In this document: piece after piece, positions 10,952 through 19,901 of the stretch
How positions within the stretch are numbered: the first letter of the stretch is position 1
Layout: each line of letters starts with the position of its first letter
Position numbers and translations under genes: made by a program
Origin: Anaerobium acetethylicum
GTDB lineage: Bacteria > Bacillota > Clostridia > Lachnospirales > Lachnospiraceae
Direction of reading: 5' to 3'
DNA: 64,000 nt
Assembly (NCBI RefSeq): GCF_900096945.1
Contig: NZ_FMKA01000005.1
Location: forward strand, 1 to 64,000
Notes under the pieces: generated by a model
Seen by the model: only the letters and a program-made list of their open reading frames with translations
Database searches by the model: none
Told to the model about the DNA's origin: nothing

Positions 10952-11716
10952 ATGGAAGTGAATAAGAAACCAAAATTTGAAGTGAACAATCTGAATCTTT
11001 TTTACGGCGATTTCCAGGCTCTGAAAAATATCAACATGAATATTTCAAGCAATGAAATAACGGCCTTTATCGGTCCTTCAGGCTGCGGGAAATCGACGTT
11101 CTTAAAGACGATCAACAGAATGAATGATCTTGTTCCAGGCGTGAGAATTGACGGATCGATAAAGCTTGATGGTCTCGATATCTACAGCGACATTGATGTG
11201 ATCAAGCTGCGCCAGAGGGTCGGGATGGTATTCCAGCAGCCGAATCCATTTCCCATGAGCATATATGACAATGTTGCATATGGTCCAAGAATTCATGGAA
11301 TCAAGAAGAAAAGCGTACTTGACGAAATCGTTGAAAAAAGTCTGAGGCAGGCTGCAATCTGGGATGAAGTCAAGGACCGTCTCAAAAGGAATGCAATCGG
11401 CGTTTCAGGCGGACAGCAGCAGAGAATCTGTATAGCGAGAGCGCTTGCAGTGCAGCCGGAGGTAATCCTGATGGATGAACCAACCTCTGCCCTTGACCCG
11501 ATTTCCACACAGAAGATAGAAGACCTTGCGGTAGAACTGAAAAAGGATTACACTATTATTATGGTAACCCACAACATGCAGCAGGCAAGCCGTATTTCCG
11601 ATAAGACTGCCTTTTTCCTTTCGGGAGAAGTGATTGAATTTGGAGAAACAGGCCAGATATTCAGTAATCCGAGGGATAAGAAAACTGAAAATTATATTAC
11701 AGGACGTTTCGGTTGA
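10952..11716 (+). CDS. pstB: phosphate ABC transporter ATPase PstB
   Basis: This 254-residue ATPase powers phosphate uptake at the inner face of the membrane. It has Walker [11 protein letters not shown]-loop VFQQPNPFP (the PFPMSIYDN stretch is typical of PstB), signature VSGGQQQR, Walker [14 protein letters not shown] and the H-loop VTHNM. An AGGAG site precedes the ATG and pstA ends 11 bases upstream. It also normally takes part, with PhoU, in reporting phosphate status to the PhoR-type kinase. Confidence 0.98.
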   Translation: MEVNKKPKFEVNNLNLFYGDFQALKNINMNISSNEITAFIGPSGCGKSTFLKTINRMNDLVPGVRIDGSIKLDGLDIYSDIDVIKLRQRVGMVFQQPNPFPMSIYDNVAYGPRIHGIKKKSVLDEIVEKSLRQAAIWDEVKDRLKRNAIGVSGGQQQRICIARALAVQPEVILMDEPTSALDPISTQKIEDLAVELKKDYTIIMVTHNMQQASRISDKTAFFLSGEVIEFGETGQIFSNPRDKKTENYITGRFG

Positions 11717-11788
11717 TAACGGCTGTCAAAGCAATCATGCGGGATGAAAAGAACAGCCACAAATTCATATGATTAAGGAGAGATGATT

Positions 11789-12448
11789 ATGCCAGCAAGA
11801 CAAGGATATCTTGATGAATTGGAAAAACTGAAAAATGATGTTATAAAGATGGGAAGCGTGCTTGAAGAATCAATCAACAACGTGGTTACAGCCCTTAAAA
11901 AGGTCGATGGGAAGCTGGCTGAGGATATTATAGCTTCCGACGACAAAATCGACGATTACGAAAGAAAAATTGAAAAAGCCTGCATTGCTCTGATTGCAAA
12001 GCAGCAGCCCGTTGCCTCGGATTTGAGAAGGGTGACTTCAATCATGAGGATTATCGCTGATGTTGAAAGGATTGCTGACCATTGCGCCGATATATCGGAA
12101 TATATTATCAAACTTTCCAATGAGGAAGAGATAGTAATGCCGAAATATGTCATTGAAATGGTGTATGCGATGAAGCAGATGGTAGTCGATACCATCGAAA
12201 GCTTTGTAAATGAAGACCATGACCAGGCAGAGCGGGTTATTGCCGCAGATGATATTGTAGATGATTATTTTGAAAAGATTATGGATGAACTGTGCATTGC
12301 GATGAAGCATAATCCGGATAAGATACGCCAGTATTCAGAGTATCTTATGATCGTTAAATATCTGGAAAGAATGGCAGACCACGCGACGAACATCGCAGAA
12401 TGGATTGAATTTATTATTACCGGTGAGCTCGAGATCGGAAAACAGTAG
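11789..12448 (+). CDS. phoU: phosphate signalling protein PhoU
   Basis: This protein of about 219 residues is all-helical, with two homologous three-helix bundles. Each carries a metal-binding-type helix (MRIIADVERIADHCADIS and LMIVKYLERMADHATNIAEW). PhoU links PstB transport state to the kinase and damps phosphate uptake. I prefer the ATG at 11789 because AAGGAG lies 8 bases upstream; the in-frame ATG at 11783 is too close to that site. It follows pstB by 72 bases and is the last gene before a terminator, so the phoBR-type pair is a separate unit. Confidence 0.96.
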   Translation: MPARQGYLDELEKLKNDVIKMGSVLEESINNVVTALKKVDGKLAEDIIASDDKIDDYERKIEKACIALIAKQQPVASDLRRVTSIMRIIADVERIADHCADISEYIIKLSNEEEIVMPKYVIEMVYAMKQMVVDTIESFVNEDHDQAERVIAADDIVDDYFEKIMDELCIAMKHNPDKIRQYSEYLMIVKYLERMADHATNIAEWIEFIITGELEIGKQ

Positions 12449-12467
12449 GATATGAACTGACATTTTG

Positions 12468-12494
12468 AAAGCGGATTGTTCTGATCCGCTTTTT
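12468..12494 (+). terminator. terminator of pstSCAB-phoU
   Basis: AAAGCGGAT (12468-12476) pairs with ATCCGCTTT (12484-12492) and is followed by more T residues. Confidence 0.8.
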
Positions 12495-12583
12495 GAATAG
12501 GTATAAGAGTAGGGTAATGATCAACAGGGGATTGGAAGTCCTGGATTTTATTGAATACGAAAAAGGAATGACGGGGTCAACAG

Positions 12584-13288
12584 ATGAGCAGGAAAAAAAT
12601 TCTGGCAGTAGATGATGAGGAGCATATTCTTGACCTGATAGAGTATAACCTTCTGGCAGGCGGTTATGATGTGCTGAAGGCTGAAACAGGCGAAGACGCT
12701 CTTGAGATAATAAAAGCAGAGCGGCCAGACATGGTGCTTCTTGATTATATGCTTCCCGGGATAGACGGGATAGAAGTTCTCAAAGCAATCCGCACGGACA
12801 GCAAATATAAAAAGCTTCCGGTCATTATGCTGACCGCAAAAAGCGATGAATTCAGCAAGGTGATAGGCCTGGAACTAGGAGCCGATGATTATCTCACTAA
12901 ACCGTTCGGTGTTCACGAACTGGTTGCGAGGATCAAGGCGGTACTCCGAAGGACCGAAGGGACTGAGGATATTCCGGAGGCTGGAAATGAAGAAAAGATA
13001 ACGATTGACAGAATCATGATCAACAGGACCACCAGAGTCGTCACGGTTGGCGGAAATAATGTGGAACTGTCCATGAAGGAATTTGATCTGCTCTATCTTC
13101 TGGCAAAAAACAGAGGAGTGGTATTTTCAAGGGATATGCTTCTGGAGAAAATATGGGGATATGATTATTCGGGGGAGACAAGGACTGTCGATGTGCATAT
13201 CAGAAATCTGAGGAAAAAGATTGAAGAGGATGACACAAACCCAGTTTATATAAAGACTGTAAGGGGAGTCGGGTATAAGTTTGCATAA
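12584..13288 (+). CDS. phoB: OmpR/PhoB-family response regulator
   Basis: This 234-residue regulator has a receiver domain at 1-120 (DDEE acid pocket; phosphoacceptor Asp in LLDYMLPG at about residue 54; conserved Thr in MLTAKS; Lys in LTKPF). A winged-helix DNA-binding domain follows at about 135-234 (KEFDLLYLL, TRTVDVHIRNLRKKI). The location after pst-phoU and before a PhoR-like kinase makes it the likely low-phosphate activator (PhoB/PhoP). It ends 11 bases before the kinase start. The ribosome site is weak (GGGG), so expression may be low. The exact signal is inferred from context. Confidence 0.9.
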   Translation: MSRKKILAVDDEEHILDLIEYNLLAGGYDVLKAETGEDALEIIKAERPDMVLLDYMLPGIDGIEVLKAIRTDSKYKKLPVIMLTAKSDEFSKVIGLELGADDYLTKPFGVHELVARIKAVLRRTEGTEDIPEAGNEEKITIDRIMINRTTRVVTVGGNNVELSMKEFDLLYLLAKNRGVVFSRDMLLEKIWGYDYSGETRTVDVHIRNLRKKIEEDDTNPVYIKTVRGVGYKFA

Positions 13289-13299
13289 CAGGAGGGCCT

Positions 13300-15060
13300 A
13301 TGAAGAAGAAACTGTTTAGTACCTATTTTATAATTATTTTAGTAACATTATTCATATCCGGAACCGCATTCTGGAATAATGAACATAGTTTTGTCGAAGA
13401 CATGGGACAGGATCTTTATCTTACCCAGGCAGAAATGCTTGTGGATGTGTTTGAGAATACGGAATTTGATGAAAAAGAAACATACGAGACTTTTGCAAGA
13501 AACTATGGAGATGACTACAGCATACGTATAACCTTAATATCCATGGACGGCACAGTAGTAGCTGACTCGCAGTCCGATCCGGCTACCATGGCGAATCATG
13601 CCAGCAGGGAGGAAGTGAAGGCAGCGATAGCGGGGGAAGCCATGAGCGTACAGCGCTATTCAAGCACGCTGAAGATGGATTACAGCTATTCGGCGGTGCC
13701 TGTTACGGATGATGAATTTGAAGGCGTATTGAGAGTGTCTGTGCCGCTGGATCAGCTGCAGACACTGGACAGCAATCTGTTCAAAACAATCCTTTTTTCA
13801 CTGCTGATAGCTTCAGGTGTTGCAATCGTTATGGCAATTTATTTCAGCAGATATCTGACGAAGCCAATTGACGAAATCACCCAGGTCGCTGAAAAGATAA
13901 CAGATGGAAATTATGATATGAAAATATACACGAGGCAGCATGATCAGATTGGCAAGCTTGCTGAATCGTTTAACCACATGACTGGAACATTGAAAGAAAA
14001 CATGCAGAGCCTTACCGGTAAGAATGCGGAGCTTGAGGCAATACTCAGAAGCATGGCAAGCGGTGTTGTAGCGGTAAATGATTCTAATGCAGTCCTTTTC
14101 CATAATGAAACCTTTTCAAAAATGGTTGATCTTGGAAATAAAGATATCATCAAATCTTCGTTGTACAGCTTCATGAGAAGTGCCCTGATCTTCGATGTGA
14201 TCGACGATGTCAGGGAAACCAGAGACACGATCGTAAGAGAGGGCAGGCTGGATATCAGGAAGGAAAAGGCTGTCCGTGTAACCGGAACCCCGCTGTTTGA
14301 AAATGAAGGCAGGATGCTCGGCGTCCTGGTTGTAATTGAGGACATAACGGAAATGAAGAAGCTGGAAAATATGAGAAGCGATTTTGTTTCGAATGTGACC
14401 CATGAGCTTAAGACACCCCTCACTTCAATCAGGGGATTCGTAGACACCCTCAAAACCGGAGCCATCCATGATGAAAAAGTAGCGATGAAATTCCTGAACA
14501 TCATTGATATTGAGGCGGAAAGGCTATACAGCCTCATACAGGATATTCTGCTTCTGTCAGAAATCGAGTCAAAAAAAGACAACAACAGGGAACTGTGTGA
14601 TATCACTCCAATCATGAATGAAGTGGTGGAACTCCTGGCATCAAAAGCGGGAGATGAGACCAAACTGATCTACAGGGAGGAAACGCCTCTGAGGCCTTTC
14701 TACTGCAATCACAACAGGATCAAGGAACTCATGATCAATCTGGTGGACAATGCCATCAATTATACGGAAAAAGGCTCTGTTACAATAACCTGTAAGGAAA
14801 AAGATGATAAGCTGATCATTGACGTGACTGATACAGGCATTGGTATGGAGGAAGAATATCTTGAACGGATCTTCGAACGCTTCTACAGAGTGGATAAGGG
14901 GAGGTCCAGGAAGCAGGGCGGAACCGGACTAGGGCTTTCAATTGTCAAACATATCGTAGAGAACTATCATGGAACTATCGCTGTCAGAAGCAAGGTTGGT
15001 GTGGGAACAAGTATGACGGTGGAGCTTCCTTACAAGGAAAAGGCCGTGCATTCTTTATAA
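13300..15060 (+). CDS. phoR: PhoR-type sensor histidine kinase
   Basis: This 586-residue membrane kinase begins with one membrane segment at about 7-25. An extracytoplasmic sensor (about 26-160) follows, then a second segment (about 163-183), a HAMP domain (TKPIDEITQVAEKI), a PAS domain (about 245-355), HisKA with the phospho-acceptor His in VTHELKTPLTS, and HATPase_c with the N box (NLVDNAINYT), DTGIGM and GTGLGLSIV. This is the standard PhoR/ResE architecture. An AGGAGGG site precedes the ATG. It is co-transcribed with the regulator and together with PhoU and PstB should sense phosphate supply. Confidence 0.92.
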   Translation: MKKKLFSTYFIIILVTLFISGTAFWNNEHSFVEDMGQDLYLTQAEMLVDVFENTEFDEKETYETFARNYGDDYSIRITLISMDGTVVADSQSDPATMANHASREEVKAAIAGEAMSVQRYSSTLKMDYSYSAVPVTDDEFEGVLRVSVPLDQLQTLDSNLFKTILFSLLIASGVAIVMAIYFSRYLTKPIDEITQVAEKITDGNYDMKIYTRQHDQIGKLAESFNHMTGTLKENMQSLTGKNAELEAILRSMASGVVAVNDSNAVLFHNETFSKMVDLGNKDIIKSSLYSFMRSALIFDVIDDVRETRDTIVREGRLDIRKEKAVRVTGTPLFENEGRMLGVLVVIEDITEMKKLENMRSDFVSNVTHELKTPLTSIRGFVDTLKTGAIHDEKVAMKFLNIIDIEAERLYSLIQDILLLSEIESKKDNNRELCDITPIMNEVVELLASKAGDETKLIYREETPLRPFYCNHNRIKELMINLVDNAINYTEKGSVTITCKEKDDKLIIDVTDTGIGMEEEYLERIFERFYRVDKGRSRKQGGTGLGLSIVKHIVENYHGTIAVRSKVGVGTSMTVELPYKEKAVHSL

Positions 15061-15140
15061 TTCCATGAATCAGAAAAATGAAAACGCATTTGTGCATCGT
15101 TTACAGATTAGATGGATGCAGGACCAAATGGTTGAATATA

Positions 15141-15186
15141 CAGGTCTGGCCGGGAAGCAAGCAACATTGCAGTCCGGCCAGACCTG
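15141..15186 (+). terminator. 13-bp stem hairpin after phoR
   Basis: CAGGTCTGGCCGG at 15141-15153 pairs perfectly with 15174-15186 around a 20-base loop, followed by TATTTA. It is the probable terminator of the two-component operon, although the T tract is short. The rest of 15061-15338 shows no convincing gene. Confidence 0.6.
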
Positions 15187-15338
15187 TATTTACGAGCTTA
15201 AAAGCCTTGCAGTCACGAACGTTATAAGTTATCATAAAAGAAAATACCAGCAGAATACAACAGCAGAGCTGTAAATACTTTGGGAAACAGAAACCAAGTG
15301 ATTGCAAAGGTGTTTAAACAACCGGAAAAGAGGCATAT

Positions 15339-16826
15339 ATGATTCAGGAAAACTATCAGAATTTAATAAACAGACAGGATATCAGAAAAAATTTAATTGA
15401 AATAAAAAAGGCAATCAGGGAAGAGGACTGCAAAAGAGCCCTTGTGTACCAGACGGGAGGGAATTTCGATCTTTTTATTGAATTCCTTGGTTCAGAAGAT
15501 GCCAAGACCCGAAAAAATGCAGCTTTGATCCTGGGCGAGCTTGAGGATGACGAACTGCTTCCAGTCCTTTACAATGCCTATGAAAAAGAGGAGCAGCTCT
15601 TTGTGAAGAGCGCATACCTTGTGGCGATGAGCAACTACGATTACAGGGAATATCTGGAGAGACTCAAAGAAAGACTTGAATCTCTCATGGCCAAACCGGC
15701 CGAGGAGACTGAAAGCAAGCATGTCAGAGAGGAAAGCGGAATCCTCAGGGATATGATACTGAAATATGAAAAGCCGAAAAAGCACAGATTCATTGCTTTC
15801 CACAAACCTGCTGATATCATACTGACTACCAATAAGCATCATAAGGCTACAGTTGCCAGGCAGATTCCGGAAGACAAAATCACAGAGACTGCCGGAGGTC
15901 TGAGAATACAGACAAAGGATCTGGGAAACATCCTTCCGATCAGGACATATCTGGAACTGCTGTTTCCTGTAATTGCAGATGAAGACGTGGCTCCCGAGCC
16001 TGCGCTGATAGCGGACAGGCTGGTAGAAGAGGACATTGTGGGAATGCTGGAGAACATGCATGAAGGTCCGGCACCGTTCTATTTCCGGCTTGAAATCAGA
16101 AGCAGAATGGAAATGGACAAAAAAGCTTCTTTTGCAAAGAGGCTTTCAGCAGCAATAGAAGGGAAGACCGACAGGAAGCTGATCAATTCAACTTCGAATT
16201 ATGAGGTCGAGATCAGGCTCGTTGAAAACAAGGACGGCAGGTTCTATGTGATGCTTAAACTTTTTACGATTAAGGACAAGCGCTTCGATTACAGAAAAGA
16301 GACTGTTGCCGCTTCTATCCATCCGGTTACAGCGGCGCTTGTCGTGGAGCTTACAAAGGAGTTTATGAAAGAGGATGCGCAGATTCTGGATCCTTTCTGC
16401 GGAGTCGGAACCATGCTGATTGAAAGAAACAGGGCAGTCAGCGCCAGCCCTATCTACGGCATCGATTCTTTCGGGGAGGCGATAGAAAAGGCCAGAAAGA
16501 ATTCCATGGATGAAAACGTAATCATCAATTACATCAACAGGGATTTCTTCGATTTCAGGCATGAATACCAGTTTGACGAAATCATTACGAATATGCCGTC
16601 GAAGACGGGAAGGATGACGGATGCGGATCTGAATCACGTATATAAGAACTTTTTTGAAAAGGCAGAGGAGGTTCTTACGGATTCTGGTGTCATCATTATG
16701 TATTCCGGCGAAAAGAATCTTGTGAAGAAATATCTGAGACTCAACCGCAACCTGAAGCTGATGAGGGAGTTCCTGATGGACCAGCGCCACGACACCTATG
16801 TATTCGTAATCGGAATGAAAGGCTGA
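15339..16826 (+). CDS. HEAT-like / THUMP / RNA methyltransferase fusion
   Basis: This 495-residue protein has three parts. Residues about 1-145 are helical repeats of HEAT type (LGSEDAKTRKNAALILGELEDDELLPVLYNA). Residues about 150-335 resemble the THUMP-containing RNA-binding region of Trm14/TrmN and RlmL/RlmK enzymes (FRLEIRS, DYRKETVAASIHPVTAAL). Residues about 340-495 are a Rossmann methyltransferase with SAM motif I LDPFCGVGTMLIER and acidic motif II YGIDSF. Motif IV reads TNMPSKTGR, where these families normally have (N/D)PPY, so the amino-group target site is altered. It probably modifies tRNA or rRNA; the target is unknown. The start lies after a modest site, and the gene stands alone. 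Confidence 0.75.
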   Translation: MIQENYQNLINRQDIRKNLIEIKKAIREEDCKRALVYQTGGNFDLFIEFLGSEDAKTRKNAALILGELEDDELLPVLYNAYEKEEQLFVKSAYLVAMSNYDYREYLERLKERLESLMAKPAEETESKHVREESGILRDMILKYEKPKKHRFIAFHKPADIILTTNKHHKATVARQIPEDKITETAGGLRIQTKDLGNILPIRTYLELLFPVIADEDVAPEPALIADRLVEEDIVGMLENMHEGPAPFYFRLEIRSRMEMDKKASFAKRLSAAIEGKTDRKLINSTSNYEVEIRLVENKDGRFYVMLKLFTIKDKRFDYRKETVAASIHPVTAALVVELTKEFMKEDAQILDPFCGVGTMLIERNRAVSASPIYGIDSFGEAIEKARKNSMDENVIINYINRDFFDFRHEYQFDEIITNMPSKTGRMTDADLNHVYKNFFEKAEEVLTDSGVIIMYSGEKNLVKKYLRLNRNLKLMREFLMDQRHDTYVFVIGMKG

Positions 16827-16917
16827 GCCTGTCCGGACTCCGGGAAAGAGAAATTGCCAAAAAACAAGCCGGCCTTCTACAGATACAGGCAAAGATGAAC
16901 AAAAATAATTTTTTGTC

Positions 16918-16946
16918 TTGAAAAACGAAAAATCATAGTGTACTAT
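16918..16946 (+). promoter_or_regulatory. predicted purH promoter
   Basis: TTGAAA at 16918-16923, a 17-base spacer and TACTAT at 16941-16946 place the start of transcription directly before the ZTP aptamer. Confidence 0.7.
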
Positions 16947-16952
16947 TAACTC

Positions 16953-17057
16953 ATAACCTGTACGACTGGCGGATAAATGGGATTACCCATAGGGAGTACA
17001 GAAAACATCAAATGCCGACCGCCTGGGCGACCACTAAGGTTACCTGGGTGGTTTTTT
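16953..17057 (+). ncRNA. ZTP (pfl) riboswitch with terminator
   Basis: The two conserved halves of the pfl motif are present: GACTGGCGG near 16964 with its hairpin (ATGGG/CCCAT), and CCGCCTGGGC near 17019. The expression platform follows at once: ACCAC (about 17030) pairs with GTGGT (about 17048) ahead of seven T residues. ZTP or ZMP accumulates when 10-formyl-THF is short, and binding should prevent termination and raise purH, the enzyme that uses 10-formyl-THF. Confidence 0.93.
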
Positions 17058-17184
17058 TATGCACAATTACAGGCAGACATAAGCTTCCCTGTAATACATG
17101 CTGCAGCTGAAATTTTCATTAATCAGAAGGCGGAGGGACATAGCTCCAGCCTGCCTATAGCCAGAAAACGGAGGAATTAGTAAA

Positions 17185-18744
17185 ATGAGAGCATTGATCA
17201 GTGTATCAGACAAAACCGGAATTGTAGAATTAGCGAAGGAATTAGTAGGATTAGGTGTGGAAATCATTTCAACAGGCGGTACTTACAACAAACTGAAGGA
17301 AGAGGGAGTTCCGGCAATCGAAATTTCTGAATTGACAGGATTTCCAGAATGCTTAGACGGACGTGTTAAGACACTTCATCCAATCGTACATGCAGGACTT
17401 TTAGCAATGCGTTCAAAACCGGAACACATGAAACAGCTCGAAGATTTAAATATTGAAACTATCGACATCGTAATTGTTAACCTTTACCCATTCAAGGCTA
17501 CTATTTTGAAAGACGGCGTTACAAGGGATGAAGCAGTTGAGAATATCGATATCGGAGGACCTACCATGCTCCGCTCGGCAGCAAAGAACTACCAGGACGT
17601 TGCTGTTGTCGTAGATCCGAGAGACTATGATGTTGTATTGAGCCAGCTGAAGGAAAACAAGGAAGTTTCTTTAGAGACGAAATTCTACCTGATGCAGAAA
17701 GTGTTCATGCACACTTCAAACTATGACACAATGATTGCCGATTACCTGAAAAAACAGAGAAATGACACAGAATTTCCTGAAACCCTTACCATGACATTTG
17801 AAAAGGTTCAGGATATGAGATACGGCGAAAATCCTCACCAGGCAGCGGCCTTCTACAGGGAAATTGGAAAATTCAAAGGATCCCTTGCAGATGCGGTACA
17901 GCTTAACGGCAAGGAACTTTCCTTCAACAACATCAATGATACAAACGGTGCATTAGAGCTCTTGAAAGAATATACAGAACCTACGGTAGTTGCATGCAAG
18001 CACGGAAATCCATGCGGCGTCGGTTCAGCTGATACCATCATGGAAGCATGGACAAAAGCTTATGAAGCTGACAAGACTTCAATCTTTGGCGGAATCGTAG
18101 TAATCAACAGAGAAGTGACTCTTGAACTTGCAGAAGCGATGAAACAGATCTTCTTAGAAGTAATCGTAGCTCCAGGATATGAACCGGCAGCTCTTGAAGT
18201 TCTTCAGACAAAGAAAAACGTCCGCGTGCTTCAGTTAGCTGACATTTCAGTTCCACAGGCAGCAACTGCTTACGATCTGAAGAAAGTAAACGGCGGTCTT
18301 ATCGTTCAGACAATCGACAGCAAGCTTCTTCCAGATGATGAATCAGAAGTGAAGGTCGTTACTGCGAATGTTCCTTCGAAGGAACAGATGGAAGACATGA
18401 TGTTCGCATGGAAAATGGTTAAATTCGTTAAATCAAACGGTATTGCGCTTGCGAAAAACAAACAGTCCGTTGGTATCGGACCTGGACAGGTCAACCGCGT
18501 ATGGGCTACAGAACAGGCAATCGCCCATGCTGCGGAATTAATCGGTGAAGACGCTACAAAAGGTGCAGTACTTGCATCAGACGCTTTCTTCCCGTTCTCA
18601 GACTGTGTTGAAGCTGCTCACAAAGCTGGAATCACTGCAATCATCCAGCCGGGCGGATCGGTACGTGACCAGGATTCAATCGACAAATGCAACGAATACG
18701 GAATCGCAATGGTGTTTACAGGAATGAGACACTTCAAACACTAG
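17185..18744 (+). CDS. purH: bifunctional AICAR transformylase / IMP cyclohydrolase
   Basis: This 519-residue enzyme performs the last two steps of IMP synthesis. The N-terminal MGS-fold cyclohydrolase (residues 1-195) carries IISTGGTYN, the DGRVKTLHP segment and [16 protein letters not shown]. The C-terminal transformylase includes RYGENPHQ, the KHGNPCG catalytic Lys-His pair and [17 protein letters not shown] site precedes the ATG. It is controlled by the ZTP riboswitch. It is monocistronic and not linked to purC/F/B/A, which lie 15-20 kb away. Only 15 bases separate its stop from the convergent AraC-type gene, and I see no clear terminator there. Confidence 0.98.
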   Translation: MRALISVSDKTGIVELAKELVGLGVEIISTGGTYNKLKEEGVPAIEISELTGFPECLDGRVKTLHPIVHAGLLAMRSKPEHMKQLEDLNIETIDIVIVNLYPFKATILKDGVTRDEAVENIDIGGPTMLRSAAKNYQDVAVVVDPRDYDVVLSQLKENKEVSLETKFYLMQKVFMHTSNYDTMIADYLKKQRNDTEFPETLTMTFEKVQDMRYGENPHQAAAFYREIGKFKGSLADAVQLNGKELSFNNINDTNGALELLKEYTEPTVVACKHGNPCGVGSADTIMEAWTKAYEADKTSIFGGIVVINREVTLELAEAMKQIFLEVIVAPGYEPAALEVLQTKKNVRVLQLADISVPQAATAYDLKKVNGGLIVQTIDSKLLPDDESEVKVVTANVPSKEQMEDMMFAWKMVKFVKSNGIALAKNKQSVGIGPGQVNRVWATEQAIAHAAELIGEDATKGAVLASDAFFPFSDCVEAAHKAGITAIIQPGGSVRDQDSIDKCNEYGIAMVFTGMRHFKH

Positions 18745-18759
18745 AATCATACATCCTTG

Positions 18760-19695
18760 TCATATCTTCCATTCCCTTCTGTAGGCAAGAGGAGTCATGT
18801 TTTCGCGGGCCTTGAAGAGATTGATGAAGTGGCTGACATTATGAAAGCCTGCAGAGTAGGCTATTTCATTAACGGATAAATCTGAATATTTTAAAAGTTC
18901 TTTGGCATACGAGAGCCTCGTGTTGATGATATATTCATTGACGGTGGTTCCCGTATGCTTTTTAAATTCCCTGGAAAGATGGAATTTGCTTATCCCGTAT
19001 CTGGATGCCAGATCATCGAGGGAAAGCGGTTCGCGAAAATTCCTGTCTGTATATTTCATGACCGCCCTGATATATTCCGGCATCAGGATGGTGTCTGTCC
19101 TGTTTGTGCTGCCCAGGATAATGAATTCAGTCAGCAGGCTGGCTATCAGGCTTGAGGTAAGCACTTCCGTGGTGATATCTTTTTTCTGGTTGATTGCCAG
19201 TATCCTTCTGAGGGTGCTTTCAACAACGGAGCTCTCCTCTATATCCAGAATGCTGAAATCATCCTTTGTAAATTCCTCATAGTATCCGAGGGCGTTGCTG
19301 CCATTAAAATGAATCCATAAAAATTCCCAGTCGTTTCCTCTTTTTGTTTCGTAGTAGTGGTAGTCCATGCAGTTTATATAAAAACATTGCCCTGACGTCA
19401 GCGTAAAGTCTTTTTCATGATAGTGCAGAGTTCCTTCACCGGATATGGTATATACGATCAGGAAGGAGTTCAGGTTCTGCCTTTCAGTGAAATAGGGATA
19501 AGAGGTCTTGAAATAACCGATTTCCTGGGCATAGAAATAGATGGATTTTGCAGTGGCGCTAGGGCTTGCAATGAAACGGACGGAATCCTCGGACCAGGCA
19601 TAGGAGGCCCTTTCGGTGTACTGGTTTTTCTCTTTTTCTTTCATTTTCATTTTTGCGTTTCCTGACGAGATACTGGTTTCTGGAAAGTCTTTCAT
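18760..19695 (-). CDS. AraC-family regulator with cupin sensor
   Basis: The protein is about 311 residues from the ATG at 19695, which has AAGGAGG 8 bases upstream; a longer frame to 19740 has no such site. An AraC_binding cupin (about residues 70-170; YTISGEGTLHYHEKDFTL, QCFYINCMDYHYYE) is followed by two helix-turn-helix motifs (SLDDLASRYGISKFHLSREF and VNEIAYSAGFHNVSHFINLF). Family members bind a sugar in the cupin and activate adjacent sugar genes. It is divergent from the isomerase gene, with about 200 bases between, and so is its likely regulator. The sugar is unknown; the locus suggests a deoxy-hexose. Confidence 0.9.
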   Translation of the reverse strand: MKDFPETSISSGNAKMKMKEKEKNQYTERASYAWSEDSVRFIASPSATAKSIYFYAQEIGYFKTSYPYFTERQNLNSFLIVYTISGEGTLHYHEKDFTLTSGQCFYINCMDYHYYETKRGNDWEFLWIHFNGSNALGYYEEFTKDDFSILDIEESSVVESTLRRILAINQKKDITTEVLTSSLIASLLTEFIILGSTNRTDTILMPEYIRAVMKYTDRNFREPLSLDDLASRYGISKFHLSREFKKHTGTTVNEYIINTRLSYAKELLKYSDLSVNEIAYSAGFHNVSHFINLFKARENMTPLAYRREWKI

Positions 19696-19901
19696 AAATA
19701 TCCTCCTTGTGTGATGCAAGATACTATTATTTTTACACAATAAAATTGGATGTAATATTTATATTAATGGCTTAGAATTAATTTGTAAAGAAGCAATATA
19801 ACGTTAAAACACAAGTTTTTGCTGTTCATGTGCATCAGCAGGTACGAAGGATACTGTCCTGATTAGTTGTGAAAATCATATCGCAGATGGAGGAATCGGA
19901 A

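Noticed and set aside
15065-15274. 69-codon frame after the phoR-type kinase
   Set aside because: It runs across a 13-bp stem hairpin, has no ribosome site and no recognisable protein character.
16977-17180. 67-codon frame upstream of purH
   Set aside because: It lies over the ZTP riboswitch and its terminator, which explain the sequence better.
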